Shown piece after piece: positions 35,846-48,000 of a stretch of DNA of 64,000 nucleotides. How positions within the stretch are numbered: the stretch's first letter is position 1; each line of letters opens with the position of its first letter. The notes under the pieces were generated by a model. That model saw only the letters and a list, made by a program, of their open reading frames with translations. It was not told the origin of the DNA and did not search any database. Source of the stretch: Marthasterias glacialis (taxonomy: Eukaryota; Echinodermata; Asteroidea; Forcipulatida; Asteriidae); assembly GCA_911728455.2 (NCBI GenBank), contig OU452230.1, forward strand, positions 4,146,256-4,210,255. The letters run 5' to 3'. A program made the position numbers and the translations under genes.

Positions 35846-36079
35846 CAAAGGTTATAGAGCGCCAAGTGGGGCTTTAACTATTGTTGGAACGTGAAATAGG
35901 CATGGGCGCTATTTCGGCAAGTGAATGCTTTGTTTCCCATTGATGGCAATGGTCATTGCCTGCACTGATCTGCACTGATCTATTGTTGAATCAATAGAGT
36001 TACTTGCTGAAAGTCCAGTGGGATTTCACATTTCAGCCAGAGTTCCCCATCTTGCGCATTCGGCGTTCTATGATCTTTG
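35846..36079 (+). mobile_element. MITE family A, copy 2
   Basis: About 234 bp with the family A termini; the left end is shortened (GCGCCAAGTGGGG). The interior carries a direct repeat of TGCACTGATC. Confidence 0.75.
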
Positions 36080-36636
36080 TTTAAAAGCCAGTGATTTCAA
36101 CCCAGACAGTGGACCTGTTATCGAATTTCACAACGGCGCCCTCACGTGTTTGTTCATTACCAGGTGGTGATAACGCACCTTTCCTTTCACATTTTTTGGT
36201 CGATTGTCAGTAATTAATTCACGTATCCGTTGTTAACAATCTTTGGTTATATAACAAAATAATAATAAAACAACCAAAACAAACAGGGTCAGGTCGAACG
36301 AGAAGTATGAATTCAGATTGTTTTTTTTAATCGAGCGTGTCGAAAATACAGACACTTTGCGAGTGGAACGTTTCTTATGGACCATAGACGACACTCTTTT
36401 ATGTCGGACAACCGATTTGAACCATTATGCCCGACCTTACCTAGTGTATCCGGCAAGCAATTATGTCCGACTCAAGTTGTGTCTAACATATCATTTTATT
36501 TGTTGTTTAGTATTTATTATTTAAATGATTTATTAATCAGGTACCAATACTATATCAACTTACAAAGATACTTGCAGAGACATTAGAGACCGAACGAGAC
36601 TTCACATAAACCAATCTAGAATAGAAGAGTGGGGGT

Positions 36637-36845
36637 GTCAGACTGTTGACTTTGTAACCTTTGATTACAAAAAGAGTGACCTTGTACATTCCAAGGCCTT
36701 TCTGGCAGGCAAGATACTACACTGGTTAAAATGGGAAATTTTTCATTTTGTGTAATATTTTCCACATAACTTCAAGAGTTATGAAATAACTGAGCAAGTT
36801 GGCGATATGCCCCTTTCTTCATGTCAAAAGTTGGAGGGAAAAAAT
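36637..36845 (+). repeat. Dispersed repeat D, copy 2
   Basis: Same orientation as 2376-2650, sharing CCTTTCTGGCAGGCAAGATA and the TTCAAGAGTTAT block. No coding capacity. Confidence 0.65.
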
Positions 36846-36914
36846 AATAAAAAAATAATCTCCATGAAAAAATTATACGATTTTTTTGCTATTGAGCTGT
36901 GTACAACAGAAAAC

Positions 36915-37105
36915 ATTGTAGTGCGACGGAAACAATTCTACTGCGCAAAAAATTCTAATGCAACGGGGAAAAATCTAATGCGACGGAAACAATTCCGAAT
37001 GCGTCGCAAATTAATGCAACGGGAAAAAAATAATGCGACGGAAAAAAATTCTAACGCAACGCAAAACATTCTTATGCCACGCAAAACATTCTAATGCGAC
37101 GCTTA
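36915..37105 (+). repeat. Degenerate minisatellite with ATGCGACGG units
   Basis: About nine imperfect units of roughly 18-20 bp, of the form AAA-CATTCTAATGCGACGG, with GCAACG, GCGTCGC and GCCACG variants. An open frame across it is a by-product. Confidence 0.75.
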
Positions 37106-38622
37106 ATTTTTTTGTAAAATTTAGTGGCACATAAGTATTGGCACTGAACACCCCCATAGACATCGTTTTTCGGCAGGGTAGATGGACAATAAAGTAAAAT
37201 GTCTCCCCCATTGTATTCGGTCACGTCAAGTTATTATCATCGCAATTCTTGTGTCTTTTCTCCCCTCGGCAGCTATTATGTACACCAGCACGGCAAGATC
37301 CATCCAAATTTCCTCTCCGTTTGAGGTAATTCGTTGTGACCCGGTTCTTTTTAAACAAAATAATAGACGTTGAAACCCGGGCGACTGTGGAACAGTTCAA
37401 TTACGGAATTGACAACCGATGTTCTCTTTCACAATGAATGAAATTGGGCCTGCTTGATCTCGAGCACGAATCCTAAAAATGTCGGGTTGAATTGCTGCGA
37501 TGTTCTTTGGAGACCGTCAACCGTGGTCTGAGTCATCTACTCGAAAAATATTTTCTCGCAACTTTTATCGACGTCCTGGGCTGCATTAGTAAACGACACA
37601 ATACATTAAGCAGGGGTTAACTAAAATGCGAGCGATTTGTGGCATTGTTGCATGGTGGGGGTATGGTTTGTTTGCAGTAACACCATGCAATACAAGTAGT
37701 TTTTAGTAGAATATAATTAAACAAACATTCTTGGGTAACTTCTTCTCTAAAACCGCTGATAAATGAACATCTACTGAGTCGCTTATTGGATCGTTTGGGG
37801 GGGGGGGGGGGGTGTTCTCGAAACTATCCCCGAGTGGTATAAGTTTGGTCTTGAAGCTTCCTTAACGTTTTTGAAGGCTATTCTTTTTCTTCAAAAGGAA
37901 ACAAACAAATAATGCAAAATAAGTATTCTGAACGGCAAAGCAAGTTTTTGAAGCATTTGGCCTCACAACAGCAACACCACGAAAAGATGAATAGTATACG
38001 CTGTGTGGTATAAAACTTCGATCACACCTATTAAAATAACACTGAAAAAAAAACCTTGTTGATGCATATTCAAAGTTATAGATATTATTGATTTGTCTTC
38101 ACACCTACCAACACTGGCCTTTGATGCACGTTTCACTTCCTTTTTTTAATCCTTGAATTAATCATTCTCCCCGAATTCCGTAATCTCCTTCGCGGTATAG
38201 AGGAATAACAGCAGGGCAAGTTCTTAGACAAAACAATCTACACAACAAAGTATAAGGTGGTATACCGTAAACTAAATATACAATGTTAATTTAAAGCAGA
38301 AGATATGAAATTTTTTTGCACCAAATTTTGTCTTTGTGGAAAGTGATAGTTTTTAATAGTACGTCAGGCAAAACACTATACACAGACTTTGTTGAATTTA
38401 CAATCGTGAAAAATGATGAGACATTGCATACAATTGAAAGGCAGGTTCAGAAGAGGAAAGTGTGCCTATACACCCCCTGCACAGTCGAATAATCCAAACC
38501 CTCTCGACCAACCCAACAATGTTATAAACCATACTTTGATCATTAATAAATCTACGGAAAGGGAGTGTCTCACGCCCATTAAATAAGAACTTAGGGGGAA
38601 GAAAGACAGACGACAAAACAAC

Positions 38623-39132
38623 AACAAACAAACAAACAAACAAACAAACAAACAAACAAACAAACAAACAAACAAACAAACAAACAAACAAACAAACAAA
38701 CAAACAAACAAACAAACAAACAAACAAACAAACAAACAAACAAACAAACAAACAAACAAACAAACAAACCAACAAACAAACAAACAAACGAACAACCCAT
38801 CAGACAAACAAACAAACAAACAAACAATTAAACAAACAAACAACCAACCCAACAAACAACCCAACAAACAAACGAACAACCTAACAACCCAACAAACGAA
38901 CAAACAACCCAACAAACGAACAAACAACCCAACAAACGAACAAACAACCCAACAAACAAACAAACAGACAAACAACCCAACAAACAAACAAACAACCCAA
39001 CAAACATCACAACAACAACAAACAAACAAACAAACAAACAAACAAACAACCAACCCAATAAACAAACAAACAAACAAACAAACATACAACCCAACAAGCA
39101 AACAAGCCAGAAAGACAACAACAAACAAACAA
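38623..39132 (+). repeat. (AAAC)n tetranucleotide tract, about 500 bp
   Basis: The first 150 bases are almost pure CAAA units. The rest is interrupted, often by AACCC, in a higher-order pattern near 38880-38960 (ACCCAACAAACGAACAA repeated). It produces artificial VCLF-repeat frames on the minus strand. Confidence 0.95.
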
Positions 39133-39399
39133 GGGAGATGATTGAAATCGATGTCATCTACTGCATAGAAGTGTACCCAGAGATCACAAGGTCATCATAT
39201 CACATGTTGACCCAATTCACCTTACGTCATCACACTGCAAATCTTGCTCGCTCCATTTTTGGAGGAGTGATACCGTGAAGTGTGCAGTTTAGGCGACGCG
39301 TGCATTGGTGACACGCTCACCATATCTTTACGTACAATTTGACTTCCAAAATGACAGACCATGGGGTAGCCGAGTGTGACGTCAGCGCAATTTGATATC

Positions 39400-39532
39400 T
39401 ATCCTGTTGGTACGTGATGACGTTTTGGAGCCGGAAGTGCAATGTAAATGAATGGTATACGTACATGTACATTGTACATGAACATTCAAAACCACTTCCG
39501 GCTCCAAAACGTCATCACTTACCAACAGGATA
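39400..39532. mobile_element. 133-bp near-palindromic MITE
   Basis: A left arm of about 40 bp from TATCCTGTTGGTACGTGATG through GGAGCCGGAAGTG is mirrored at the right end, with one mismatch in GTACG versus TTACC. The loop is about 50 bp and includes a TACGTACATGTACATTGTAC palindrome cluster. Confidence 0.8.
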
Positions 39533-40228
39533 AGTATCATTATCAAGAAGATTTTCCAACTTCTTAGCGTACCTTGTGTTTCAACACAGACACATCAAGT
39601 GCAAATATATCTGATACAATATAAAACACGACCGGCTGACACTTTCAAATACTACACTCGTACTTACTCGTACCCACACTTTTCTAAATCAAAAGAAGTT
39701 GAACAGCATTAATTTTTTGTTTTTGATCGATGCGTTTGAAAAAAAAAATATATATATACATACACATTCAACCATTAAAGTGTTTTACCATGGACTGTTT
39801 CCATCTTCAATAGAATATCGGTGAAGATGTGCATAGAATATAATCTTAGAAAGACTGGTTAGTCAATGCTCTATGACACTCAGTAAACCACACTTGCTCT
39901 TGGAGCCAAATTTTACCTCCGATTAGGAACACCTTTTTTTTCTTAAATTAAGTAAAAATATAATTTCATAATACACCACTGTTATATTTAACAGTTTGTC
40001 AATACAAATTTGCGAATAGAATCTCAATTTGTACACAAAATATACAGTTACATATATAATTTTATACTATATCTTGACCAAGGTTCAGCACTTCACATGG
40101 TGATTTGGGCGAGTCGTCTCGAATACCTTGATTAAGAATCAAAGCAGCTGAGTGCAAAGAGAGAACGAATCGCGGTGACTGCGCTATGTCCAACACCCCT
40201 ATCTATGTTCCGATAACCCCTCGTGATC

Positions 40229-40281
40229 TACTAAGGGTTTAGGTTTTGGGTTAGGTTTAGGGTTGGGGTTAGAATTGGGAA
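40229..40281 (+). repeat. Telomere-like TTAGGG-related patch
   Basis: About 50 bases of degenerate GGGTTTAG/GGGTTAG units (TTTAGGTTTTGGGTTAGG and further). Flanked by inverted copies of CCAACACCCCTAT / ATAGGGGTGT and GGTGTTGGAACATA, so it forms the centre of a foldback repeat rather than a true telomere. Confidence 0.6.
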
Positions 40282-40524
40282 AATACATTAGAGGTGTTGG
40301 AACATAGGGGTGTCGGAAAAACGGGGTGTTGGAACATAACGTGTGTAAACCTAATCCTAAAAATAAGGCCATACATACACAGAGATATACTTTTCAAGAG
40401 TTTGAAATGTGCTTAGTTGCTCAATGTGTCGTTGGAATCATATAATAATGACAATATACTATATTACTATTAACTTACGGTAATGAAACCAAGGATGCCT
40501 CAAAAGTGAACTTAATCACTGTAG

Positions 40525-40690
40525 CTCGGAAGCCTGGGGGAATCCTGTAGACAAGGGTGCTTGCAGTGAACCAGAAACACCAGGGTCAACCCCCTACTCT
40601 TCCTCGATAAGTGTTCTGGGTTCTTTTATCATTGTGCACTACCTATCCTAGTGCATGTGACCTACGGCTCAGCGTCCCATCCAAAGGACA
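40525..40690 (-). mobile_element. SINE family 2 fragment (body only)
   Basis: On the minus strand the words around GGATGGGACG, CACATGCAC, AAAAGAACCCAGAACACTTATC and CTGGTGTTTCTGG match the body of the SINE at 43648. The tRNA-like head is missing. Confidence 0.65.
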
Positions 40691-41374
40691 AAATATCTAT
40701 AGTAATATCTGATATTGTTTTACTATCATTAGGCTAGGCTTGACTTGTTAGATTAACCAAACTAGGAACCTTGCTCTAGTGCACTACAAACAAAGTTTGT
40801 ACATGGTGCATTGTAAAAGTATGTCATCCAATGTTCTATTGGGGAATAGAAAGAACAAGTAGCTACGGGTCAAATGCCGTAAGACCAAAATCAAAGGAAT
40901 TCTGCTTTTCTGATTTGACCCTGAATGCTTAACGTTTTTTAATCAGAAAATACAAAGGGTGGGAAACACTGGAATTGAACAAAACAATAGTATCCAGGTT
41001 CCAGCTGCAAACCTGCCTCGGCACAAACATTTCTAATCGTTAACAAAAGCATGCTGGCTTAAGCCCTTTCCGCAGCCTTGGCTAAGGCTTCAGCTTTGAC
41101 TCTATCAGTAACTTTGAAAACGTACACGTTCTGTACGAGGTGCCTAAGCTGGAGCCAAAGTTGCGGTTTCGAAATAATGGCATTAGTTGTAGAAACAGGT
41201 TACCAGCCCAAATAAAGCCATGTGGCTGTCATTGTTTCTCACTGGTCCACCACAGCTGACTTCCTTACAAGAATTATGCTAACCACTGAAGACTTCGGAC
41301 TTGACAGTGCCGTGCAGCTGTGACAAGAACCATTTGGATACACTCTTTAAGACTGGAATTAAACTAAATCTTCT

Positions 41375-41655
41375 TTAAAGGTAAAATATAGGATTGGTAA
41401 AGCTGATAGTGCAGTGTTCTTACTTTATGTGATTCAATATATACATGAAAAAAAACTGTGGAAATTTGTGCTCAATCCGTTGTCCGAGTCAGGAGAAAAT
41501 AGTGAAAAACCGAGCACATTTTTCAGCATGTAATTTTGATTGTTACAATCGCAATTAAAACCGGTGTCTTCAAATTCTATTTTCTCGACTTTGACAGAAT
41601 TTCAGACAGAAATATTTCTATGGAAGATTGGTACTGGTATGAACTTCAAAATAGA
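41375..41655 (+). mobile_element. MITE-like family C, copy 2
   Basis: Begins TTAAAGGTAAAATATAGGAT; inverse orientation to 13773-14128. Ends near GATTGGTACTGGTATGAAC. Lies downstream of the dehydrogenase stop codon and may be in its 3' region. Confidence 0.6.
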
Positions 41656-42076
41656 CAATTAATTGTAGCACTTTAATAACTAACTTAAGAGAAAACTGCA
41701 TAAGTTTCCACAGCAACAACTACTTCATCAGATGCAACGAAGAAAATACATAATCAACAAGAATTGAATATTGGCGATGGCCAGCCAGCATAACTAAAAA
41801 AAGGGAGGTGAAGAGTCAAAGCTTTGTATATTGTGACACGAAACCAGTCCCTATTCAGTCCTCTGTCAATACAGTATGAATGATCTTTTGTTCCGCTGTT
41901 TGTATGAACTTCATAATCAAGTGAGCTTTCAGATTGATACTGGTAATATGAAACATATTTTGATGAATACCAATCCTGTATTCTACCTTTCAAGATTTGT
42001 CCGTGCACTGTGCGATGCATTATTATAACACTGGTGCCCCCCCCCCCCCACCCCCCGACTGATTCCCCTTGCCCTT

Positions 42077-45000
42077 TTACTCCGCTAATGACGGATTTAG
42101 GGCCACTCTGCAGAACCGGCCCTGGACCGCTTCTTGCAAGGCAGACTCAAACTGGTTGAGTGAGAAGGCTGGACCCACCAGTTGTTCAAAGGGGTATTTG
42201 TTGGCTGTTCTGGACATAAATGCTACAGCTTCATCCAAATGGTGATCAGCGTAGTTGTGGATACCTACGCAATAAAAACAGGTAAATATACAATTCTCAA
42301 TTAAAATGATGCAGGAGGATCTAAGCAGGGTGAGAGTGGATGAAAATGAAAAAAAAAAAATCCACGAAACACCGGTGGAGGGTTTGGTGGCTACCAACCA
42401 TGCCATAACCCGCATCAATGGCAGCATTCTGTGCTTAAATGTAGATGGGGCAAGCACCTCGGTATAGTCAAGTAGGCCTACTGTGTTAGGGCTTTACAAG
42501 GGCCTCGATGTATGTAAATGAGTTTATGTTTTATTTTTTCATTTTGTTTTTTTAAGTAAAAAAAAATCCCACAACAATAATTTTGTAAACTCCAGAAATC
42601 CGGAAATGTGGACTATTTCTTTCTCTCTTTGGTGACTGCTTTACTTCTTTCAAGACAATTTGAAGGCCCAAGGGAGGTTTTGAGAAAATCCTGAGAAATC
42701 ATATGCCTGTAAGATGTTTCCAAAAGTACCGGTCCGAGTTCAATCTCAGTGGCCTTGTCACACTATGCACACTTCATAGGTAACTTTTGGACTACACTGC
42801 ATGCAAATTGGTCAGTTCGGTTGGACGAGAGACATTTTGTTAATCTATATAATAACAGTCCCCATGAAAGTTTAGCAAAAAGTTGAAATATAGTTGTCTT
42901 TTCTTCAGGGAAATTGTCTAAAACTGATTGCTTGTGAATTTCCTCTTGTGACATGGCTCCATGATTCAATATTCTATTTCAAGGCAGTTGCAAAAGAGAC
43001 TTACATGGAGGGTGGATGTGGGGGAGGGGAGGTACTGGAGGTGGGGATGGAGTTTGGGGGGGGGGGGTTGTAGCAGATATGTACTTTTAAAATAAAACAT
43101 ACGACGGGTGCCTCCATTGCTCATTCTCTGTACCCCCAATATACAATCTCCACACTCTTGTTCATTCTCTTGTGTCGATTTACCTTTAATTGTAAGGCAC
43201 TTTCTGATGATGCTTTCTGCCGTCACATTCAGATGTGAATCTGGATGCACGAGGCCTACTAAGATGTAAGTACCTCCTGGTTTTAACAGGTTCATCCCAA
43301 TGTCAATAGCTGCACTCACGCCACACACCTGCGGCAAATAAATACATAACATTAAAAAGATGGGGGCTGCTAGTATTTTGAGGCACATTATGGGTCCTGA
43401 ACCAGAGAGATGATCTTTCTTGGCAAAGTACCGGTGATAAGTACCCTCATGGTTTAAAAGGCACTTGAATTCCGCCCATACATGCTCTATGCTCTCTAAC
43501 CTATTTAACAACTGGAAATAAAGGAGCATTTCTGAATTCACAAAAGGAAAGACAAACTCTAGCATTATTAGGCCAGATGATTTAAAGGGCTTTGTTTTTT
43601 TTTAACTACAAACATGCCACAGTGTTAAATTCTTGAGATGTGGTGTCGTGGCCGAGCGGTCAAGCGCACCGGACTTGAGCCCTGGTGTTTCTGATCAGCA
43701 GTGTGTAGGTTCGAGTCCCAGTCTTGACGTTTGTGTTCTTAAGCTAGGCACTTAAAACATGAATAAGTGCTGCGTCCTTTGGATGGGATGTAAAGCCATT
43801 TGTCCCGTGTGTTGTGTAATGCATGTAAAAGAACCCACTTATCGTAAAGAGAAGAAGGTGTTCACCCTGGTGTTTCTGGCATGGTCAGGCAGCAATATGC
43901 GCCACCTCACCTTGTGTCCCTTTCAAGGTGTTGTACTATGCTCGGTTTCAACAAGTCATTCTTAGCAATCTCCATCAGGTTTGATAATTCGTCGCCAAAA
44001 GCATCATTTCTGACAAAAATAGTGCGTTATAAATGTACAGTACAGATTCCTGGCTCCATGTAGGGTGTTGTAGGGTGTTTGAGTGGTGGAGGCTGCACAG
44101 TCGGGCTCCGGATGTGCTGGGGGGGGGGGGGGGGAAGGGGGTGCTTTGTTTGCGAGGGTTTGACTGGTGTCTTTTATTTATCTATTTTTTGTTAATTTGA
44201 TTCCTACATGTTTGAAGTTTGTTGAATGTTTGTCCATCTTGCCTTTTTATTGTTCCTGCTGTTTTTTGTTTATTTTTAAAAGTGTAAATTTAAAACGCAA
44301 TTCAGCCTAATGGCTGCCATGTTTTTTTATCGTAATAAACCAATAGTAACAACAATAATAATAATAATAATAATAATAACTATTACATGTTTGTTTGCTG
44401 GTCCCAGTCTTCAGATCTTACTCAGTCTTAGCCTTTTGAGTCTGGTCCCAGTTTCAGTCTCTGATGAGGCCTAACCTACACCAAGACACGTTTTATGTAA
44501 AACTGTGCTATTACCATGGATAATTGCCCCTACTTTCAAATACCATGAAAATATCATCAAGTTTTAGTTGGGGGGGGGGGAGGGTGGTTATAGTATACTT
44601 CATCTCGTATTATGGACCATCATTGTTAGTTTATGCAAGGATACGATTTCACGATATAGCTAGTTTGCTACATACGAATACTAACATATGGTTCAGAAAT
44701 ATTGTGTTTTGAATGCCAGATGTTAAAACTGTCTGAAGATTTTCCTCCTCTCTGTGTCTATTTGAAGCTGGCAATTATGCTGGTCCAAATACAGGCTAGC
44801 TGTAACATCCCGAATCCCATGAGAAATGAAAGGAGATGAGTGGTGAGTAAGCGTTTTACATGTAACTCTGTAACTTCCATTAGCTGCTATGCGATGAATC
44901 ATGGAGAGCAAATTGAGCAAATATTACATGTCGCATCCAAACCTTGTATTAGCTAACATGACTGATAATGCAGTTAAAGGTCACACTTGTGCTAAAGGCC

Positions 45001-48000
45001 CGGTGTTGTTTTTGGTGACCATAACTAAAATAAAAAAATATATATATATAACATTTTTAATTAAATAGCTGACTTGTAATCACATTGGTACTAGTACCAG
45101 CTTTCTTGAGTAATTATCACCTTGGAAAACATGCGTACAACAATAATTTAAAATTTTGAATTAATAATTGCCCAATGCAATACAAGAGTCTATGAGATCT
45201 GTTTTTGCTGGGCCCCCAGTCTTGGTCTCAGACATTCAGATCTTTCATTCAGTCTTAGACTTTTGAGCCTGGTCTCATGGTCTGTTTGGAGGCCTTAACT
45301 GGAGTACTATACCACTGCCAACTTTACATCGGTTATTTTAGTTAAAACCATAATCTTGCTCAATGGGGAATAAGCTAGTTTTTTTTATAGAACATGAAAG
45401 CTCTTACATGATTTGGTTTTTGCCTTACCACTAATGCATTACCTGATTACTGGTCAAAAACTGTGCTTTCCACTTGTTGTGGAAACGAAATCCACAGGCA
45501 AACTGGGTGGGACTCAAACCTGTGGAAACTCTGCATTGATTTTACTGTCTTCTAATGTGTGCAAACTGAGGAAATGATTTTCATTCTAGCATGATGAAGA
45601 CAAGGATTGAATTGAATTGAATTGATACCAAATAAAAAATAAAAAAAAAAAGAGAAAAAAAAAGTTAACTTTTTTTTGCTATAAAATCCTTTTAGAGTAT
45701 CTTACCTTTAGCATTCTGAAGGCTAATGTACATTGTTTTTTCCTGTGTGTTTTTTTAAGAGTAAATAATTTCCCGTCCTCTAGTTTTCAGTTGACACACC
45801 ATCAGTGTTGCTGTACTCTTACCTGGTACTTATGCTCAAGTACCATTTCCATGGTACTCTCAACTCGTACTCATTCTTGGCTAGCAAAATACTTGTACTC
45901 GAATCCCATACTCGATATCCGACTGACAAACAATCTGTACTTGAAATCATGTACTTGATACATTCAAATGAACCCAAATTTTAAGTATTCGTGGTCAAAA
46001 CACCACATTCCTTTCTGCTTTCCTATGCGCGCGTTAACGCAAGGAATAGAGGAATAAAGCCCTCGAAAGAGTAAAGTTGAAATTGTCTGTGATGTGTTTA
46101 AAAGATAGTTATAGCAAGCAGGTGTTGTAATCTAGAAAACAATAAATGTTGTACACCTCATTTTGCAGTATTTCTTATAATACCCACATCATTTACAACA
46201 CACTTTAATTCACAGACTGCTGCCATAGAGCAGGAAAATAAAATACAAAAATAAACTACAGAACAAGAAGAGAGAAACTAAAGGTCGTGCGAAAACAGAT
46301 ATTTTTTAGCAGTTTCTTGAAAAAGTAGAACCATTCTTCTCTGAGGGAGAGTGAGAGCATGTTTTACAGCCGAGGTCCTCTAACTGAAAAGGCTTCATCA
46401 CCGCTGGAACGATATGTTTTGGAAATATGAAGTATAAGAATACTTGGTACTTGGCTGTCAGACTCGGTATTCAGATATCAGAATACTCAGTATTGAGGAC
46501 AGTTATACTCGTACTCTATGGCCCAAGTACTCATACTTGAGTACTACTCAGTCACCTTAGTACTCGGTACTCAGATGTCAGAATACTCAGTACTGAGGAC
46601 AGTTATACTTGACTCTATGGCCCAAGTACTCATACTTGAGTACTACTCAGTCACCTTAGTACTCGGTACTCAGATGTCAGAATACTCAGTACTGAGGACA
46701 GTTATACTTGACTCTATTATGGCCCAAGTACTCATACTTGAGTACTACTCAGTCACCTTAGTACTCGGTACTCAGATGTCAGAATACTCAGTACTGAGGA
46801 CAGTTATACTTGACTCTATTATGGCCCAAGTACTCATACTTGAGTACTACTCAGTCACCTTAGTACTCGGTACTCAGATGTCAGAATACTCAGTACTGAG
46901 GACAGTTATACTCGTACTTGATGACCCATGTATTTGTACTCGAGTACTACTCAGTCACCTTAGTACTCGGTACTCAGATGTCAGAATACTCAGTACTGAG
47001 GACAGTTATACTTGACTCTATGGCCCAAGTACTCATACTTGAGTACTACTCAGTCACCTTAGTACTCGGTACTCAGATATCAGAATACTCGGTACTGAGG
47101 ACAGTTATACTTGACTCTATGGCCCAAGTACTCATACTTGAGTACTACTCAGTCACCTTAGTATTCAGAACTCAGATATCAGAATACTATGTACTGAGGA
47201 CAGTTATACTTGACTCTATGGCCCAAGTACTCATACTTGAGTACTACTCAGTCACCTTAGTATTCGGAACTCAGATATCAGAATACTATGTACTGAGGAC
47301 AGTTATACTTGACTCTATTGGCCCAAGTACTCATACTTGAGTACTACTCAGTCACCCTAGTATTCAGAACTCAGATATCAGAATACTATGTACTGAGGAC
47401 AGTTATACTTGACTCTATGGCCCAAGTACTCATACTTGAGTACTACTCAGTCACCTTAGTACTCGGAACTCAGATATCAGAATACTCAGTACTGAGGACA
47501 GTTATACTCGTACTTGACCCATGTACTTGTACTCGAGTACTACTCAGTCACCTTAGTACTCGGCAGTACTTGATACTAGATTGAAAAGTACTTGACTACA
47601 ACACTGCACACCATATACACAACCTGTACAAATCTCAACAAACTTACAGTTCAAACTGAAATTGTTCTGGGTTTTGTATGAGAAAGATGCAGATTCATTT
47701 AGGGCTTATTTCACTTAAATATTGTTGAACAGGAGGTGTCTTTGTATTGTTATTACCCCAACAGTGGCAGTACATGCATTTGAGATCTAGACATATTTCT
47801 CTGGAGGATTGGCACTGGTATGAATTTAATAAATCCGGGGGAGTTTTCGGATTGAAATTAGTAATCAATTCCTCCCACCCCCCCTCCCCCCGCCCTCCTG
47901 GTACTTTGTTTTTTAGTGGATTTATTACCATAACCATTATTGACAATCTTACCTCAATGACGATGTCAACTTCATTATCCTGGAGTACTTCTCGCTCCTT

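Larger units (their letters stand above)
28568..42076. other. Intergenic region between ABHD17 and the dehydrogenase gene
   Basis: The first part is presumably ABHD17 3' untranslated sequence; AATAAA motifs occur at several places, so the end is not set. No further gene was recognised. Separate entries describe MITE families A, B and C, repeat D, a GCGACG minisatellite, the (AAAC)n tract, a 133-bp near-palindrome, a telomere-like patch and a SINE fragment. Confidence 0.5.
43329..47952 (-). other. Dehydrogenase intron with SINE and minisatellite
   Basis: Between coding exons 43184-43328 and 47953-48002. It holds a family 2 SINE (43648-44045), a retrotransposon-like tail (44280-44380) and the 99-bp minisatellite (46440-47580). 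No gene embedded. Confidence 0.75.

Noticed and set aside
38398..39157. Long frames on the minus strand with VCLF repeats
   Set aside because: They are the translation of the (AAAC)n microsatellite in three phases, with no other coding signal.
43648..43735. Possible functional tRNA-Leu or tRNA-Ser gene
   Set aside because: The same head and body recur at 54078-54388 and elsewhere, and a long non-tRNA body follows, so it is a SINE.
46440..47580. Possible CRISPR-like array of direct repeats
   Set aside because: The repeats are contiguous with no unique spacers and the genome is an animal one.
46518..47584. Three long repeat-encoded frames
   Set aside because: They arise because the minisatellite period is near a multiple of three; they lie in an intron of a minus-strand gene and break at units with other lengths.
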